64,000 nt of DNA, taken from assembly GCA_905339165.1 (NCBI GenBank), contig CAJPFH010000014.1:1-64000 (forward strand), given 5' to 3'. Origin of the DNA: Flavobacteriales bacterium. GTDB lineage: Bacteria > Bacteroidota > Bacteroidia > Flavobacteriales_E > Vicingaceae. The position numbers were made by a program, and so were the translations under genes. Every line of letters starts with the position of its first letter. Position 1 is the stretch's first letter. This document shows, one piece after another, positions 16,377-24,688 of the stretch. The notes beneath the pieces were generated by a model. The model worked only from the letters and a program-made list of their open reading frames with translations. It was not told the DNA's origin and ran no database searches.

Positions 16377-16526
16377 TTAAAATTGCTGATAAATAAATTG
16401 CACCGATGATTTAGTTTGGTTATTAGGGTGTATGTTTAAAGGATTGTACAACCAATACAACAGAAACGCAATGGTTGTATACAACAAGAGGTTTAAAACG
16501 AAACGAATTAAAATATTATTTTTCAT
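16377..16526 (-). CDS. dltX: DltX-like membrane microprotein ending in FIYQQF
   Basis: A 49-codon gene missed by ordinary length cut-offs. One hydrophobic helix (about 5-27, NILIRFVLNLLLYTTIAFLL) is followed by a polar linker and the C-terminal tail SSVQFIYQQF. Size, single N-terminal transmembrane segment, tail of type FxYxxF with a Tyr (Y46), and position beside dltB and dltD all match DltX of Gram-positive dlt operons, whose C-terminal Tyr motif is required for D-alanine transfer. Its ATG (16524-16526) overlaps the dltD stop by 11 bases and its TAA lies 3 bases before the dltB start, so it is tightly coupled. There is no database search behind this, but the context and the tail agree. Confidence 0.82.
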   Translation of the reverse strand: MKNNILIRFVLNLLLYTTIAFLLYWLYNPLNIHPNNQTKSSVQFIYQQF

Positions 16527-17736
16527 AAAGTAGTTTATAATAGGTTGCAATTTCCTTGTTTACTGTTAGCCATCCAAAGGAAGATAAGTGCATAATGTCG
16601 CTTAACATTGCTTTATCGTATAAAGCAGGGCTGCTTGTATATAAATTTAAGCAAGGCATAGCTTTTCCTGTTTCCGGCTTTGTAATTTCGTTTACTACTT
16701 GTTGTATAATGGGATCTAATTCTTCTGCATTTTTATAGTACAGGGGGTTGATGGGTTGGATGATAAAGTATGCATTTATATTTTGTTCCCGCACATACTT
16801 TACAAGCATTTCAAAGTCTTTCCATTCGGTATTAAATTTTCTGTTAACCGCACTAACGCGGCCTTTTTTGTTTTTTATGTAGGAAGTATAATATGCGTTA
16901 TTGATACCCATTTTATTATTATTAGCCTTATTATTTACCTCTTTTCTCGCCTCTTCAAGGAGGGTATTCCATTTTATATTCTGCACACGGTTTAATGAAT
17001 AATTGGAATATTTAATTTTTACAGATGCAGATTGATTGCTGATATTACTAAGTAAACGATGTTTTTTTGAAAGTAAGAAATTAGAGATGTTGCAGAGAGG
17101 ATAATAAATGCCCTTATGGATAAAAGATTTTTGAGATTGGTGTTTAAGAAATATTGTTTTAAGTTCTAAAGAAGGGTTATTAAAATCTGGAAAAAGTTGT
17201 GAAATTCTGGAACCTACGTAGGTAGAATAAATATTTTTTTGGGTAGAAATTTTGTAAAAAAAAATGGGAGAGTTATAGTTTAAGAGAACCTCGGAAGAGG
17301 TTCCTTTACTAAAAGTAGATTCAAACCATCCCGGAGAAATAATAAACACAATATTTTTTTCTTTTAGTTTGGTTTCATTAGCCATAAGTTGGCAAAGTAT
17401 TGACAAGCTTTGATTGCCCGCAGCACCATATGAAAACACATTGGCATTAAAGTTTTTATTTAAAAAAAAATGCGGAACTTCCGGTTCACTAGAGGTTAAT
17501 TCCGATGAGCCTATGATAAAAATAGATTTTTGTCCATTATCAGGTGTATTTAAAAACGAGTTCTCTAAAAGAGGGTTTGATTTAAATGTGGGAATAAAAC
17601 TAGGGGATAGAAAGAGGGTATCTTTGGGAGCAGAGCTAAAAAGTAAATGATTTAAACCATTAGAGTGGTATAAAAAAAAAGTAACAATGAAAGATAGAAT
17701 AGCAGGAAAGATACATGTTAGAAGAAAATTCTTCAT
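16516..17736 (-). CDS. dltD: DltD-like D-alanyl transfer protein (SGNH-like hydrolase fold)
   Basis: 406 residues: one N-terminal membrane anchor (about 5-23), then a periplasmic domain. The catalytic set of DltD is present: GSSEL (76-80) with the nucleophilic Ser, and D380-x-x-H383 (SDIMHLSSFGW) near the C-terminus. DltD in known systems takes D-alanine from the membrane complex and puts it on the envelope polymer. It follows dltC by 2 bases and overlaps dltX by 11. The middle (about 160-300) is diverged from Gram-positive DltD, which fits a different acceptor. Confidence 0.85.
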   Translation of the reverse strand: MKNFLLTCIFPAILSFIVTFFLYHSNGLNHLLFSSAPKDTLFLSPSFIPTFKSNPLLENSFLNTPDNGQKSIFIIGSSELTSSEPEVPHFFLNKNFNANVFSYGAAGNQSLSILCQLMANETKLKEKNIVFIISPGWFESTFSKGTSSEVLLNYNSPIFFYKISTQKNIYSTYVGSRISQLFPDFNNPSLELKTIFLKHQSQKSFIHKGIYYPLCNISNFLLSKKHRLLSNISNQSASVKIKYSNYSLNRVQNIKWNTLLEEARKEVNNKANNNKMGINNAYYTSYIKNKKGRVSAVNRKFNTEWKDFEMLVKYVREQNINAYFIIQPINPLYYKNAEELDPIIQQVVNEITKPETGKAMPCLNLYTSSPALYDKAMLSDIMHLSSFGWLTVNKEIATYYKLLYEK

Positions 17737-17738
17737 TC

Positions 17739-17969
17739 TTATGGTTCAACTTTTTTTATGGTTTCAACAATATTTTCAATAGTATCAAAGTTTTCTTCTA
17801 CAATAAGATGTTGAGGTATTTTTTTTCCAATATATTCTTCAATGGCTACAATCAACTCTACGGTTGAGATGGAATCCAGTAGCTTAGATTTAATAATAGA
17901 TTCATTGTCATCTACCTCTCTAAAGGAAAGATTCTTAATTTCATTTTTCAAAAAATCCTTTATTTCCAT
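17739..17969 (-). CDS. dltC: D-alanyl carrier protein-like acyl carrier protein (DltC-like)
   Basis: 76 residues, the size of a DltC/ACP. The prosthetic-group serine is Ser33 in LLDSIS (the family has LDS), with the helix TVELIVAIEEYIG following. It carries the activated acyl group as a phosphopantetheine thioester between the adenylating enzyme and the MBOAT protein. It is the first gene of the dlt operon and lies 61 bases downstream of the M23 peptidase gene on the same strand, so it may be read from that promoter or from its own weak one. Confidence 0.87.
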   Translation of the reverse strand: MEIKDFLKNEIKNLSFREVDDNESIIKSKLLDSISTVELIVAIEEYIGKKIPQHLIVEENFDTIENIVETIKKVEP

Positions 17970-17995
17970 TTTTAGGTATTCTCAATTATGCTATG

Positions 17996-18003
17996 CGAAA
18001 GTA
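17996..18003 (-). promoter_or_regulatory. Possible -7 element upstream of the dlt operon
   Basis: On the minus strand the octamer TACTTTCG agrees with TAnnTTTG at seven of eight positions and lies 26 bases before the dltC ATG. No -33 TTTG is correctly spaced, so this may be a weak or spurious promoter. Confidence 0.3.
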
Positions 18004-18030
18004 TAAATTATATACCCAATTTTAAAATGC

Positions 18031-19761
18031 TTATTTGTAAAACCATGCCTGATATATGGCACAATTTCCGGTAGCATCTTCTGCTTCAAGGGTAAAAAAG
18101 TTTTTTCCTTGTACGGTTTTTTCATCAAAGTAGTAAATTACTTTGCCCGTTTTGGGTTGGTACTCCATTAATATCCATTTCCCGTTCAGGTATCCCTTAT
18201 AACTTTTAAGTCCGGATAGATTATCTTTTACAGTTAGTTGAATACCGGAGGCTTTGGCCATATTTTTTCCAGAGAGAATATTTATAGGTTCTATTACAGG
18301 AGGCACTGTATCTATGCGAATAAAAAAGGTTCCAAAGCATTTAGAAGAAGCTGCAATATAATCGCCATGCCATGCTCCTCCTATTGACTGCCATTTTTCT
18401 TTAGAGTCCATGCGAACGATAATGGCTTTTTCCTTTAACGAGGGAGAAAGGGTTGAGTTTTTAATACTAATGTTAATAGGAGTATGCAGAGGAGTATAGT
18501 CGTTGTGAATGGCATATGCCGCACCAACTGCCCCCCATACTTTATCCTTTTTGTAGTATTCAAATTTTAAATCATTGTATAATGCATTAGCCGGAAAACT
18601 TACTAATATTTCATCTTGCATAAAAGTGTGAGGCTCGTTGCATTTTAGATAACGAGAGGGTTTTGCCGCAATTTTTTCTTCTATCTTACCCTTATATTCC
18701 GGATTTCCTACTAGTTCAAAAGTTAATGAAGAGGTATTTCCATTCAAATCTTTGGCAATACATTTGATTTTATAGAAGGATGATGTTTTAGCCTCAACAG
18801 CCCCTTTTTCGTTGTAATGAGTATAGATGTTTAAAGGGTTACATTCCTCAATAAAGCACTTTTGAATGTGTTGCCCTTTTTCCGTGTAATACGTATAATC
18901 AATGTGAGAATTGATAGCTCTGGTTTCATCAAATGAAATTTTATCGAGAGCATGCGAATAGGTAGTTTGATTGTTGGTTGTAACTTCTACGTAATAAGTT
19001 CCATTTTGATTGTTTGCTTCATTGGCTCGGTCGTATGTGCTAATGCCAATGCCAATGTTTCCGTATACCTGAATAGGAGTGTTGTTTTTTAGCGAATATG
19101 CCCCGTTAGTCAACACTACATCGAGCACCATTTTTGCATTCTTACCATTTACAAAACTTTCTTCGTTTAATGGGTAAATAGCCACTTTTGAGATAACAGG
19201 AGGAACATTGTCCTTTACATCGAAGCCAAAAAGTAGAGGATTGATTGCCTGCTCCGAAATGGTTTCCCTTATTTCAAAATGTAAATGCGGAGCAGCCGAA
19301 CTGCCGGTGTTCCCGGAAAAAGCAATACATTCCCCTTTGGCTACCCATAAAATAGAATCTTTTGGGAAAAGTTCAATTTCCCAAGTTTCGTTAAGGTATT
19401 GGGCTTTTTTTACATAGGCGGCAATTTTGGCATTAAACTTTTGAAGGTGAGCATAAACGCTGGTAAAACCATTTGAGTGGGTAACGTATAAAACATTTCC
19501 GTACCCCCATGGAGAAACTTTAATGCGAGAAATATACCCCTCTGCTACAGAATAAACTTTATGCCCTTCTACCCCTTGTGTTTTTATATCAATGCCGCTA
19601 TGAAAATGATTGGATCTCAACTCTCCAAAATTACCGGATAAGAATATCGGAATATCTAAGGGAGAAATAAAATAATTTTTCGGATACCCTTTATTTTGGG
19701 CATGAGCAGAAATAAAACATAATAGAATTCTTAATAATATAAGGGTTCTATAAATTTTCAT
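18031..19761 (-). CDS. M23-family (LytM-type) metalloendopeptidase
   Basis: 576 residues after choosing ATG 19759-19761 (MKIYRTLILLRILLCFISAH), a signal peptide start; the upstream frame adds 15 unlikely residues. The LytM zinc site is H54-x-x-x-D58 (HFHSGID) with HLHFEIR further on. The domain (about 30-180) lies at the N-terminus and is followed by a long C-terminal region of beta strands of unknown role. The family cuts peptide crosslinks of peptidoglycan or acts as a scaffold. It lies just upstream of the dlt operon on the same strand, hinting at joint cell-envelope expression. Confidence 0.85.
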   Translation of the reverse strand: MKIYRTLILLRILLCFISAHAQNKGYPKNYFISPLDIPIFLSGNFGELRSNHFHSGIDIKTQGVEGHKVYSVAEGYISRIKVSPWGYGNVLYVTHSNGFTSVYAHLQKFNAKIAAYVKKAQYLNETWEIELFPKDSILWVAKGECIAFSGNTGSSAAPHLHFEIRETISEQAINPLLFGFDVKDNVPPVISKVAIYPLNEESFVNGKNAKMVLDVVLTNGAYSLKNNTPIQVYGNIGIGISTYDRANEANNQNGTYYVEVTTNNQTTYSHALDKISFDETRAINSHIDYTYYTEKGQHIQKCFIEECNPLNIYTHYNEKGAVEAKTSSFYKIKCIAKDLNGNTSSLTFELVGNPEYKGKIEEKIAAKPSRYLKCNEPHTFMQDEILVSFPANALYNDLKFEYYKKDKVWGAVGAAYAIHNDYTPLHTPINISIKNSTLSPSLKEKAIIVRMDSKEKWQSIGGAWHGDYIAASSKCFGTFFIRIDTVPPVIEPINILSGKNMAKASGIQLTVKDNLSGLKSYKGYLNGKWILMEYQPKTGKVIYYFDEKTVQGKNFFTLEAEDATGNCAIYQAWFYK

Positions 19762-19843
19762 TCGGCAAATATATGGTGAGGCTTGATTTGGGTGCTTTTG
19801 CCTCAATTATAGATATTCACATTACAACGTGTAAAAAAAATGT

Positions 19844-19851
19844 TAACTTTG
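19844..19851 (+). promoter_or_regulatory. Probable -7 element for the coiled-coil/zapA/rny genes
   Basis: TAACTTTG matches TAnnTTTG fully and lies 33 bases upstream of the GTG start at 19885. No TTTG at the -33 distance is visible, which leaves moderate certainty. Confidence 0.45.
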
Positions 19852-19884
19852 CTACATTGTTTAATAATAAAAAAGGTAGTTTGA

Positions 19885-20169
19885 GTGGAAAATTTGTTGG
19901 ACATTACTTCGCAGTTGAAGGATAAAATTCTGACACTGATAGAGGCGTATAACCGGCAAAAAAAAATAACCTATTCTAAAGAGCAAGAAATAAAGGCCTT
20001 AGAACAAAAGATTGAAAACTTAAACCTCCAACTAAAACAACAAAAAGAAAATTATGAATTAAAAATTACCGAGGGAGCAGAGAAAAATAAAAGCTCAGAA
20101 AACGCCAAGATGTTAATAGAACAACTGGTTGCCGAGGTAGATGCGTGTATTGAAATGTTAGAAAAATAA
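19885..20169 (+). CDS. Small coiled-coil protein upstream of zapA
   Basis: 94 residues, nearly all helical with heptads (QKKITYSKEQEIKALEQKIE and NLNLQLKQQKE). Start is GTG (19885). No enzyme motif. A short coiled-coil gene just before zapA is common in Bacteroidota, and by position and shape it may play a ZapB-like role in division, but sequence does not prove it. It precedes zapA by 14 bases and is probably cotranscribed. Confidence 0.6.
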   Translation: MENLLDITSQLKDKILTLIEAYNRQKKITYSKEQEIKALEQKIENLNLQLKQQKENYELKITEGAEKNKSSENAKMLIEQLVAEVDACIEMLEK

Positions 20170-20183
20170 GCAAACCAATTTAA

Positions 20184-20474
20184 ATGCCTGAAGTATCTCT
20201 TAAAATAACCATTGCAGGAAGAACATACCCTATTACCGTTCAAACCAACGAACGAGAAACTGTATTGCAGGCTGCAAGTGTATTGTCGGAAGAAATTATC
20301 CGATTCGAGAAAGAGTACGATGTTCGCGATAAGCAAGATTTATTGGCGATGGCGGCACTTAAAATAGCCACTTTATTGGTTGAATTAAAAGATAAACACA
20401 ACAACACCGAACCTACCTTGTTTAATCAGTTAGAAGATTTACATCACCTAATAAATAGGGAATTACCTATTTAA
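20184..20474 (+). CDS. zapA: Cell division protein ZapA
   Basis: 96 residues, the length of ZapA. It begins PEVSLKITIAGRTYPITVQ, the beta-hairpin of the globular head, and then has the long helix VLQAASVLSEEIIRFEKEY plus LAMAALKIATLLVEL. ZapA binds FtsZ filaments and crosslinks them in the Z ring. It follows the coiled-coil gene and precedes rny, the usual order in this phylum. Confidence 0.9.
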   Translation: MPEVSLKITIAGRTYPITVQTNERETVLQAASVLSEEIIRFEKEYDVRDKQDLLAMAALKIATLLVELKDKHNNTEPTLFNQLEDLHHLINRELPI

Positions 20475-20530
20475 ATCATCTTGTTTTCTTTCTTTTTCTC
20501 TACTCTATGGTAAGCTAAATTAACGTAACC

Positions 20531-22072
20531 ATGGAAAACCTATTTGTAATTATTGCAGCAGTGGTCGGTATTTTTATCGGATCATTGCTCGTTTGGCTTT
20601 TTCTCAAGAAAAATATAGAAAAAAGAGCTAATCAACTACTGATTGATGCAAAAAACGAAGCAGAGGTCATTAGAAAAGAAAAAATACTTCAGGCAAAAGA
20701 AAAGTTTTTGCAACTTAAAGAAGAGCACGAAAAGGCCATAATTGAAAGAGAAAAGAAAACCGTTGAAGCCGAAAACAGAATTCGACAAAAAGAATCCTCT
20801 TTATCACAAAAACTAGAAGAAGTTAAAAGAAATGAACGAGAGGTTGAGGGTAGTAAGAAAACACTGAGTTCTCAATTGGAGTTACTGGATAAGAAAAAAG
20901 AAGAATTAGAAAAAGCCCACAGAAAACAAGTGGAGCAGCTTGAAGTGATTTCTGGATTAACCGCAGAGCAAGCAAAATCGCAGTTAGTAGAAGCGTTAAA
21001 AGCCGAGGCCAAAACGGAGGCCATGGCTTCTATTAAAGATATTGTAGATGAAGCAAAACTTACAGCATCGAAAGAAGCAAAGCGAATTGTGGTGCAATCC
21101 ATTCAGCGTGTTGCCACAGAAGTAGCCATTGAAAATTCGGTATCGGTTTTTAATATAGAAAATGATGAACTAAAAGGAAGAATAATAGGCCGAGAAGGAA
21201 GAAACATTAGGGCTATTGAGGCGGCAACTGGCGTAGAAATCATTGTAGATGATACCCCGGAGGCCATTATTCTTTCTTGCTTCGACCCGGTTCGAAGAGA
21301 AGTGGCTCGTTTGGCTCTTCATCAACTAGTATCCGATGGAAGAATACACCCGGCTCGTATCGAAGAGGTGGTTAGTAAAGTGCATCGCCAACTGGAAGAA
21401 GAAATTATTGATACGGGCAAAAAAACATGTATAGACTTAGGTATTCATGGTTTACATCCTGAGTTGCTTAGAATGGTAGGTAGAATGAAATATCGCTCCT
21501 CTTATGGTCAAAATCTTTTGCAACACTCGCGAGAGGTTGCCAATTTATGTGCAATAATGGCATCAGAGTTAGGCCTAAATGTGAAAATAGCGAAACGTGC
21601 TGGTTTGTTACACGATATAGGAAAAGTACCCGATGATGAACCCGAATTGCCACATGCTATTTTAGGTATGAAATTAGCCGAGAAATACGGAGAAAAACCT
21701 GAAGTATGTAATGCCATTGGAGCTCACCACGATGAAGTAGAGATGACCTCTATCATTTCGCCTATTATTCAGGTGTGTGATGCCATTTCCGGAGCAAGGC
21801 CCGGGGCAAGAAGAGAAGTGGTAGAATCGTACATTCAGCGATTAAAAGATTTGGAAACTATGGGAATGGCATTTCCTGGAGTACAAAAAACGTACGCAAT
21901 TCAGGCAGGAAGGGAATTGCGTGTAATTGTAGAAAGCGAAAAAGTGAGCGATCAAGAAGCAGATACTATATCTTTTCAGTTAGCACAAAAAATACAAACA
22001 GAAATGACCTATCCGGGGCAAGTGAAAGTAACTGTAATTAGAGAAAAAAGAGCGGTGAACTATGCAAAATAA
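20531..22072 (+). CDS. rny: Ribonuclease Y
   Basis: 513 residues in the usual order: an N-terminal transmembrane helix ([19 protein letters not shown]), a long coiled coil (about 30-170), a KH domain with the [15 protein letters not shown] motif, and an HD domain with LLHDIGK and HHDEVE. RNase Y is a membrane-bound endoribonuclease that begins mRNA turnover. It ends at the ribosomal-like polysaccharide cluster start and is likely the last housekeeping gene of its operon. Confidence 0.96.
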   Translation: MENLFVIIAAVVGIFIGSLLVWLFLKKNIEKRANQLLIDAKNEAEVIRKEKILQAKEKFLQLKEEHEKAIIEREKKTVEAENRIRQKESSLSQKLEEVKRNEREVEGSKKTLSSQLELLDKKKEELEKAHRKQVEQLEVISGLTAEQAKSQLVEALKAEAKTEAMASIKDIVDEAKLTASKEAKRIVVQSIQRVATEVAIENSVSVFNIENDELKGRIIGREGRNIRAIEAATGVEIIVDDTPEAIILSCFDPVRREVARLALHQLVSDGRIHPARIEEVVSKVHRQLEEEIIDTGKKTCIDLGIHGLHPELLRMVGRMKYRSSYGQNLLQHSREVANLCAIMASELGLNVKIAKRAGLLHDIGKVPDDEPELPHAILGMKLAEKYGEKPEVCNAIGAHHDEVEMTSIISPIIQVCDAISGARPGARREVVESYIQRLKDLETMGMAFPGVQKTYAIQAGRELRVIVESEKVSDQEADTISFQLAQKIQTEMTYPGQVKVTVIREKRAVNYAK

Positions 22073-22101
22073 AAAATAGTTTCTCTATTCAGGTAGTAAA
22101 A

Positions 22102-23403
22102 ATGAGTCACTTTCTTAACTCAAGGATTGTAAGCATAGCAAAAACATTGTTTTTGAATTACTCATTTTATTTTATCTATCTGTTTGTTTTTATTTTAGTT
22201 TCGTATGGAATTATTTATTCTACCGGGAGTAAATTTTTGAACGAATTGCTCATTTATTTTACATCGTTTACGCTTTCTTATTTTATTCTTGCGAAAAGAT
22301 TAAAATTTGATTTTATAAATAGACTTATTGAAAAGTTTTATCATTTCAATAATAAAAACGAGAGATTATTTAACATATCGGCCTACATGATGGCTTTTTT
22401 GGTGGTTCTGTTTGTCATTTTTCATTTTTGGTTTTTAGGTCATATACCCGCTTTGTCTTCTTATTTAAGTTTAGATTACTATGGAATAGCCCTCATTAGA
22501 CAAAGCATTATTGAGCATAATAGCACTTTTATTAAATATATGAGTGCTTTCGTATTAAAAGGTTTTTTACCCTTCTTATTAATTTATTTTTTATTCAAGA
22601 GTAAACCGGTTTTTATTCTTCTTACGCTTGTAGCGGTACTGTATAGTTTAGCCTTAATGCAAAAGGCTTATATCGTTACCGTTTTAGCACCTCTAACCAT
22701 CTACGCATTTTTAAATCGCAAATATATTTTAACGGTAGTTCTTTCTATCATTCCTTTTATAGGTATATACCTTTTGGTATATATTACTAATCCTCAGTTA
22801 AGAGCTACTGAAGAAGAAATTGCATTGTATTTAAGTGACAAAGATTCCACATACTTAAATAAAATGTACAAGGATATGTCGGCAAGCGGTATAAAGAAAA
22901 ACAAATCGGCTATAGAGAGCCTTAAAACAGCAACAGAAGGAGTGAGTGAACGTGTTTTTGTTACCACGGGAAAAGCCTCTTCCTATTGGTTAGAACTTAT
23001 ACCCGATACCTTTGCTTATGCATATGGTTGTGGATATAATTTTTTAGCTCCACTACTAGGTTGCGATTATAAAGAGTATGATTACAGTCGAAAGGTATAT
23101 GACATTGTTTATGAAAATAATGCAAAAAAAGGATTAGAAGGAACTGTAACCGTGGCAAGCTTTGTGTACGACTATGCAAACTTTGGCAGAATAGGATTGA
23201 TTTTTTCGGGCATTCTATTATCTGTTCTTTTTTTGTTTATACAATTTCTTTTCAAAGAGAACGCAAAACATCTTATTGCATTAAATTTTTTGAATATTTG
23301 GTGGTTATCCTCTGCTTATTATACCACTCTGTTGCTTTCCGGAGGTTGGGCCTTGTTACTTTTGTTATACATTTTTTTTAAGCCTCAATTAAACAAGAAA
23401 TAA
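22102..23403 (+). CDS. Putative polysaccharide polymerase (Wzy-like membrane protein)
   Basis: 433 residues with some ten hydrophobic segments and a long central hydrophilic loop (about 230-330). Wzy polymerases are diverse and have no short signature, but the next gene encodes a Wzx-type flippase and the following ones sugar enzymes, so a polymerase for a surface glycan is the best call. The loop is where Wzy binds lipid-linked repeat units in the characterised families. Start ATG is 30 bases after the rny stop. Confidence 0.6.
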   Translation: MSHFLNSRIVSIAKTLFLNYSFYFIYLFVFILVSYGIIYSTGSKFLNELLIYFTSFTLSYFILAKRLKFDFINRLIEKFYHFNNKNERLFNISAYMMAFLVVLFVIFHFWFLGHIPALSSYLSLDYYGIALIRQSIIEHNSTFIKYMSAFVLKGFLPFLLIYFLFKSKPVFILLTLVAVLYSLALMQKAYIVTVLAPLTIYAFLNRKYILTVVLSIIPFIGIYLLVYITNPQLRATEEEIALYLSDKDSTYLNKMYKDMSASGIKKNKSAIESLKTATEGVSERVFVTTGKASSYWLELIPDTFAYAYGCGYNFLAPLLGCDYKEYDYSRKVYDIVYENNAKKGLEGTVTVASFVYDYANFGRIGLIFSGILLSVLFLFIQFLFKENAKHLIALNFLNIWWLSSAYYTTLLLSGGWALLLLLYIFFKPQLNKK

Positions 23404-23404
23404 A

Positions 23405-24688
23405 ATGTTGAAAGATCTTTTTAAAAAAGATAAGGCAAACATTAATGTGGTTATTTTAATGGCAGGAACGATTGTTTCTCAACTGATACCCATTCTTATT
23501 TCCCCTCTTTTAACTCGCTATTTTACTCCCGAAGAATTTGGCGTATTTGGTCTGTATTTCAGCCTAACTATGATATTTAGTATTCCGGTAACCGGGCGGT
23601 ACGAGTATGCCATTATGTTGCCAAAGGAAGATAATGAGGCCGTAAATGTCCTTTCTCTTTCAGCATTTTTAGCTCTATTATTTTCTGTTTTTTTGTTTAT
23701 TGTATTACTTTTCTTCCACCAACCTATTTTGTCGGTTTTAAATTCAGAAGCCATTGGAGAATGGTACTATATTTTAGCACCTACAGTATTATTGATTGGT
23801 TTGTATCAGGCGTTAAATTACTGGTTTAACCGAAAAGGAGACTACTTAAATTTATCCTATAGCAGAGTTGCCCGAAATACCAATTCGGCAGTTTTTGGTT
23901 TGTTTTTTGGATTTACAAAAATAATCAATAATGGCTTAATTCTAGCCGATACCATTGGGCAAGCCATTGCTACCGGTTTTTTTTATTACCGATTTTTAAA
24001 AAAATACAATGAGGTAAGGAAGCATATATCATGGATAAAAATGAAGGAAATGGCTATAAGATATAAGCATTTCCCTAAGTATAATATTTTATCCGGTTTT
24101 TTACAAAATGCATCTGTTCATGCACCGGCTATTTTCCTTACCAGTTTTTTCGGAAATACAGTGGTAGGATATTACGTTCTTTCTTACCGTATTGTGAGTG
24201 CTCCGGGATCAGTTATCGCAAGAGCTTTTGGCGATGTGTTTCGCCAACAGGCTACGGAGGAGTATAATAAAATGGGTAATTGTAAAACCCTTTTTATGAA
24301 AACATTAAAAAAATTATTCTTTCTCTCGGTTATTCCCTTTTTGTTATTATTTTTTTTGGCCCCCACCGCATTCGAAATTATTTTTGGGAATGATTGGAGG
24401 CTTGCGGGTGTGTACACTCAAATAATGTTGCTGATGTTTTTCTTGCAGTTTACAATTAGCCCTTTAAGCAACATGTTTATTATAGCCGAAAAACAAGATT
24501 ATGATATGTATTTGCAGTTTTTTTTGTTTATACTTGTTGTAATAAGTTTTGTAATAGGGTATAAAATTTTTAATTCTTCCGAAGCATGTTTGTATTTATT
24601 TACTTTTGCATATAGTGTAAAGTACATAATTGAATTATACCTTTCATACCAATTTAGTTTAGGAAATAAAAAAATAAATGAGCCATAA
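23405..24688 (+). CDS. Oligosaccharide flippase (Wzx/MATE-type)
   Basis: 427 residues with many hydrophobic helices and the N-terminal pattern GTIVSQLIPILISPLLTRYF, typical of the polysaccharide biosynthesis Wzx/RfbX group; PGSVIARAFGDVFRQQA follows near 265-280. The family flips undecaprenyl-diphosphate-linked repeat units to the outer face. It starts 1 base after the previous stop and overlaps the amidotransferase gene by 11 bases, so the genes form one transcription unit. Confidence 0.85.
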   Translation: MLKDLFKKDKANINVVILMAGTIVSQLIPILISPLLTRYFTPEEFGVFGLYFSLTMIFSIPVTGRYEYAIMLPKEDNEAVNVLSLSAFLALLFSVFLFIVLLFFHQPILSVLNSEAIGEWYYILAPTVLLIGLYQALNYWFNRKGDYLNLSYSRVARNTNSAVFGLFFGFTKIINNGLILADTIGQAIATGFFYYRFLKKYNEVRKHISWIKMKEMAIRYKHFPKYNILSGFLQNASVHAPAIFLTSFFGNTVVGYYVLSYRIVSAPGSVIARAFGDVFRQQATEEYNKMGNCKTLFMKTLKKLFFLSVIPFLLLFFLAPTAFEIIFGNDWRLAGVYTQIMLLMFFLQFTISPLSNMFIIAEKQDYDMYLQFFLFILVVISFVIGYKIFNSSEACLYLFTFAYSVKYIIELYLSYQFSLGNKKINEP

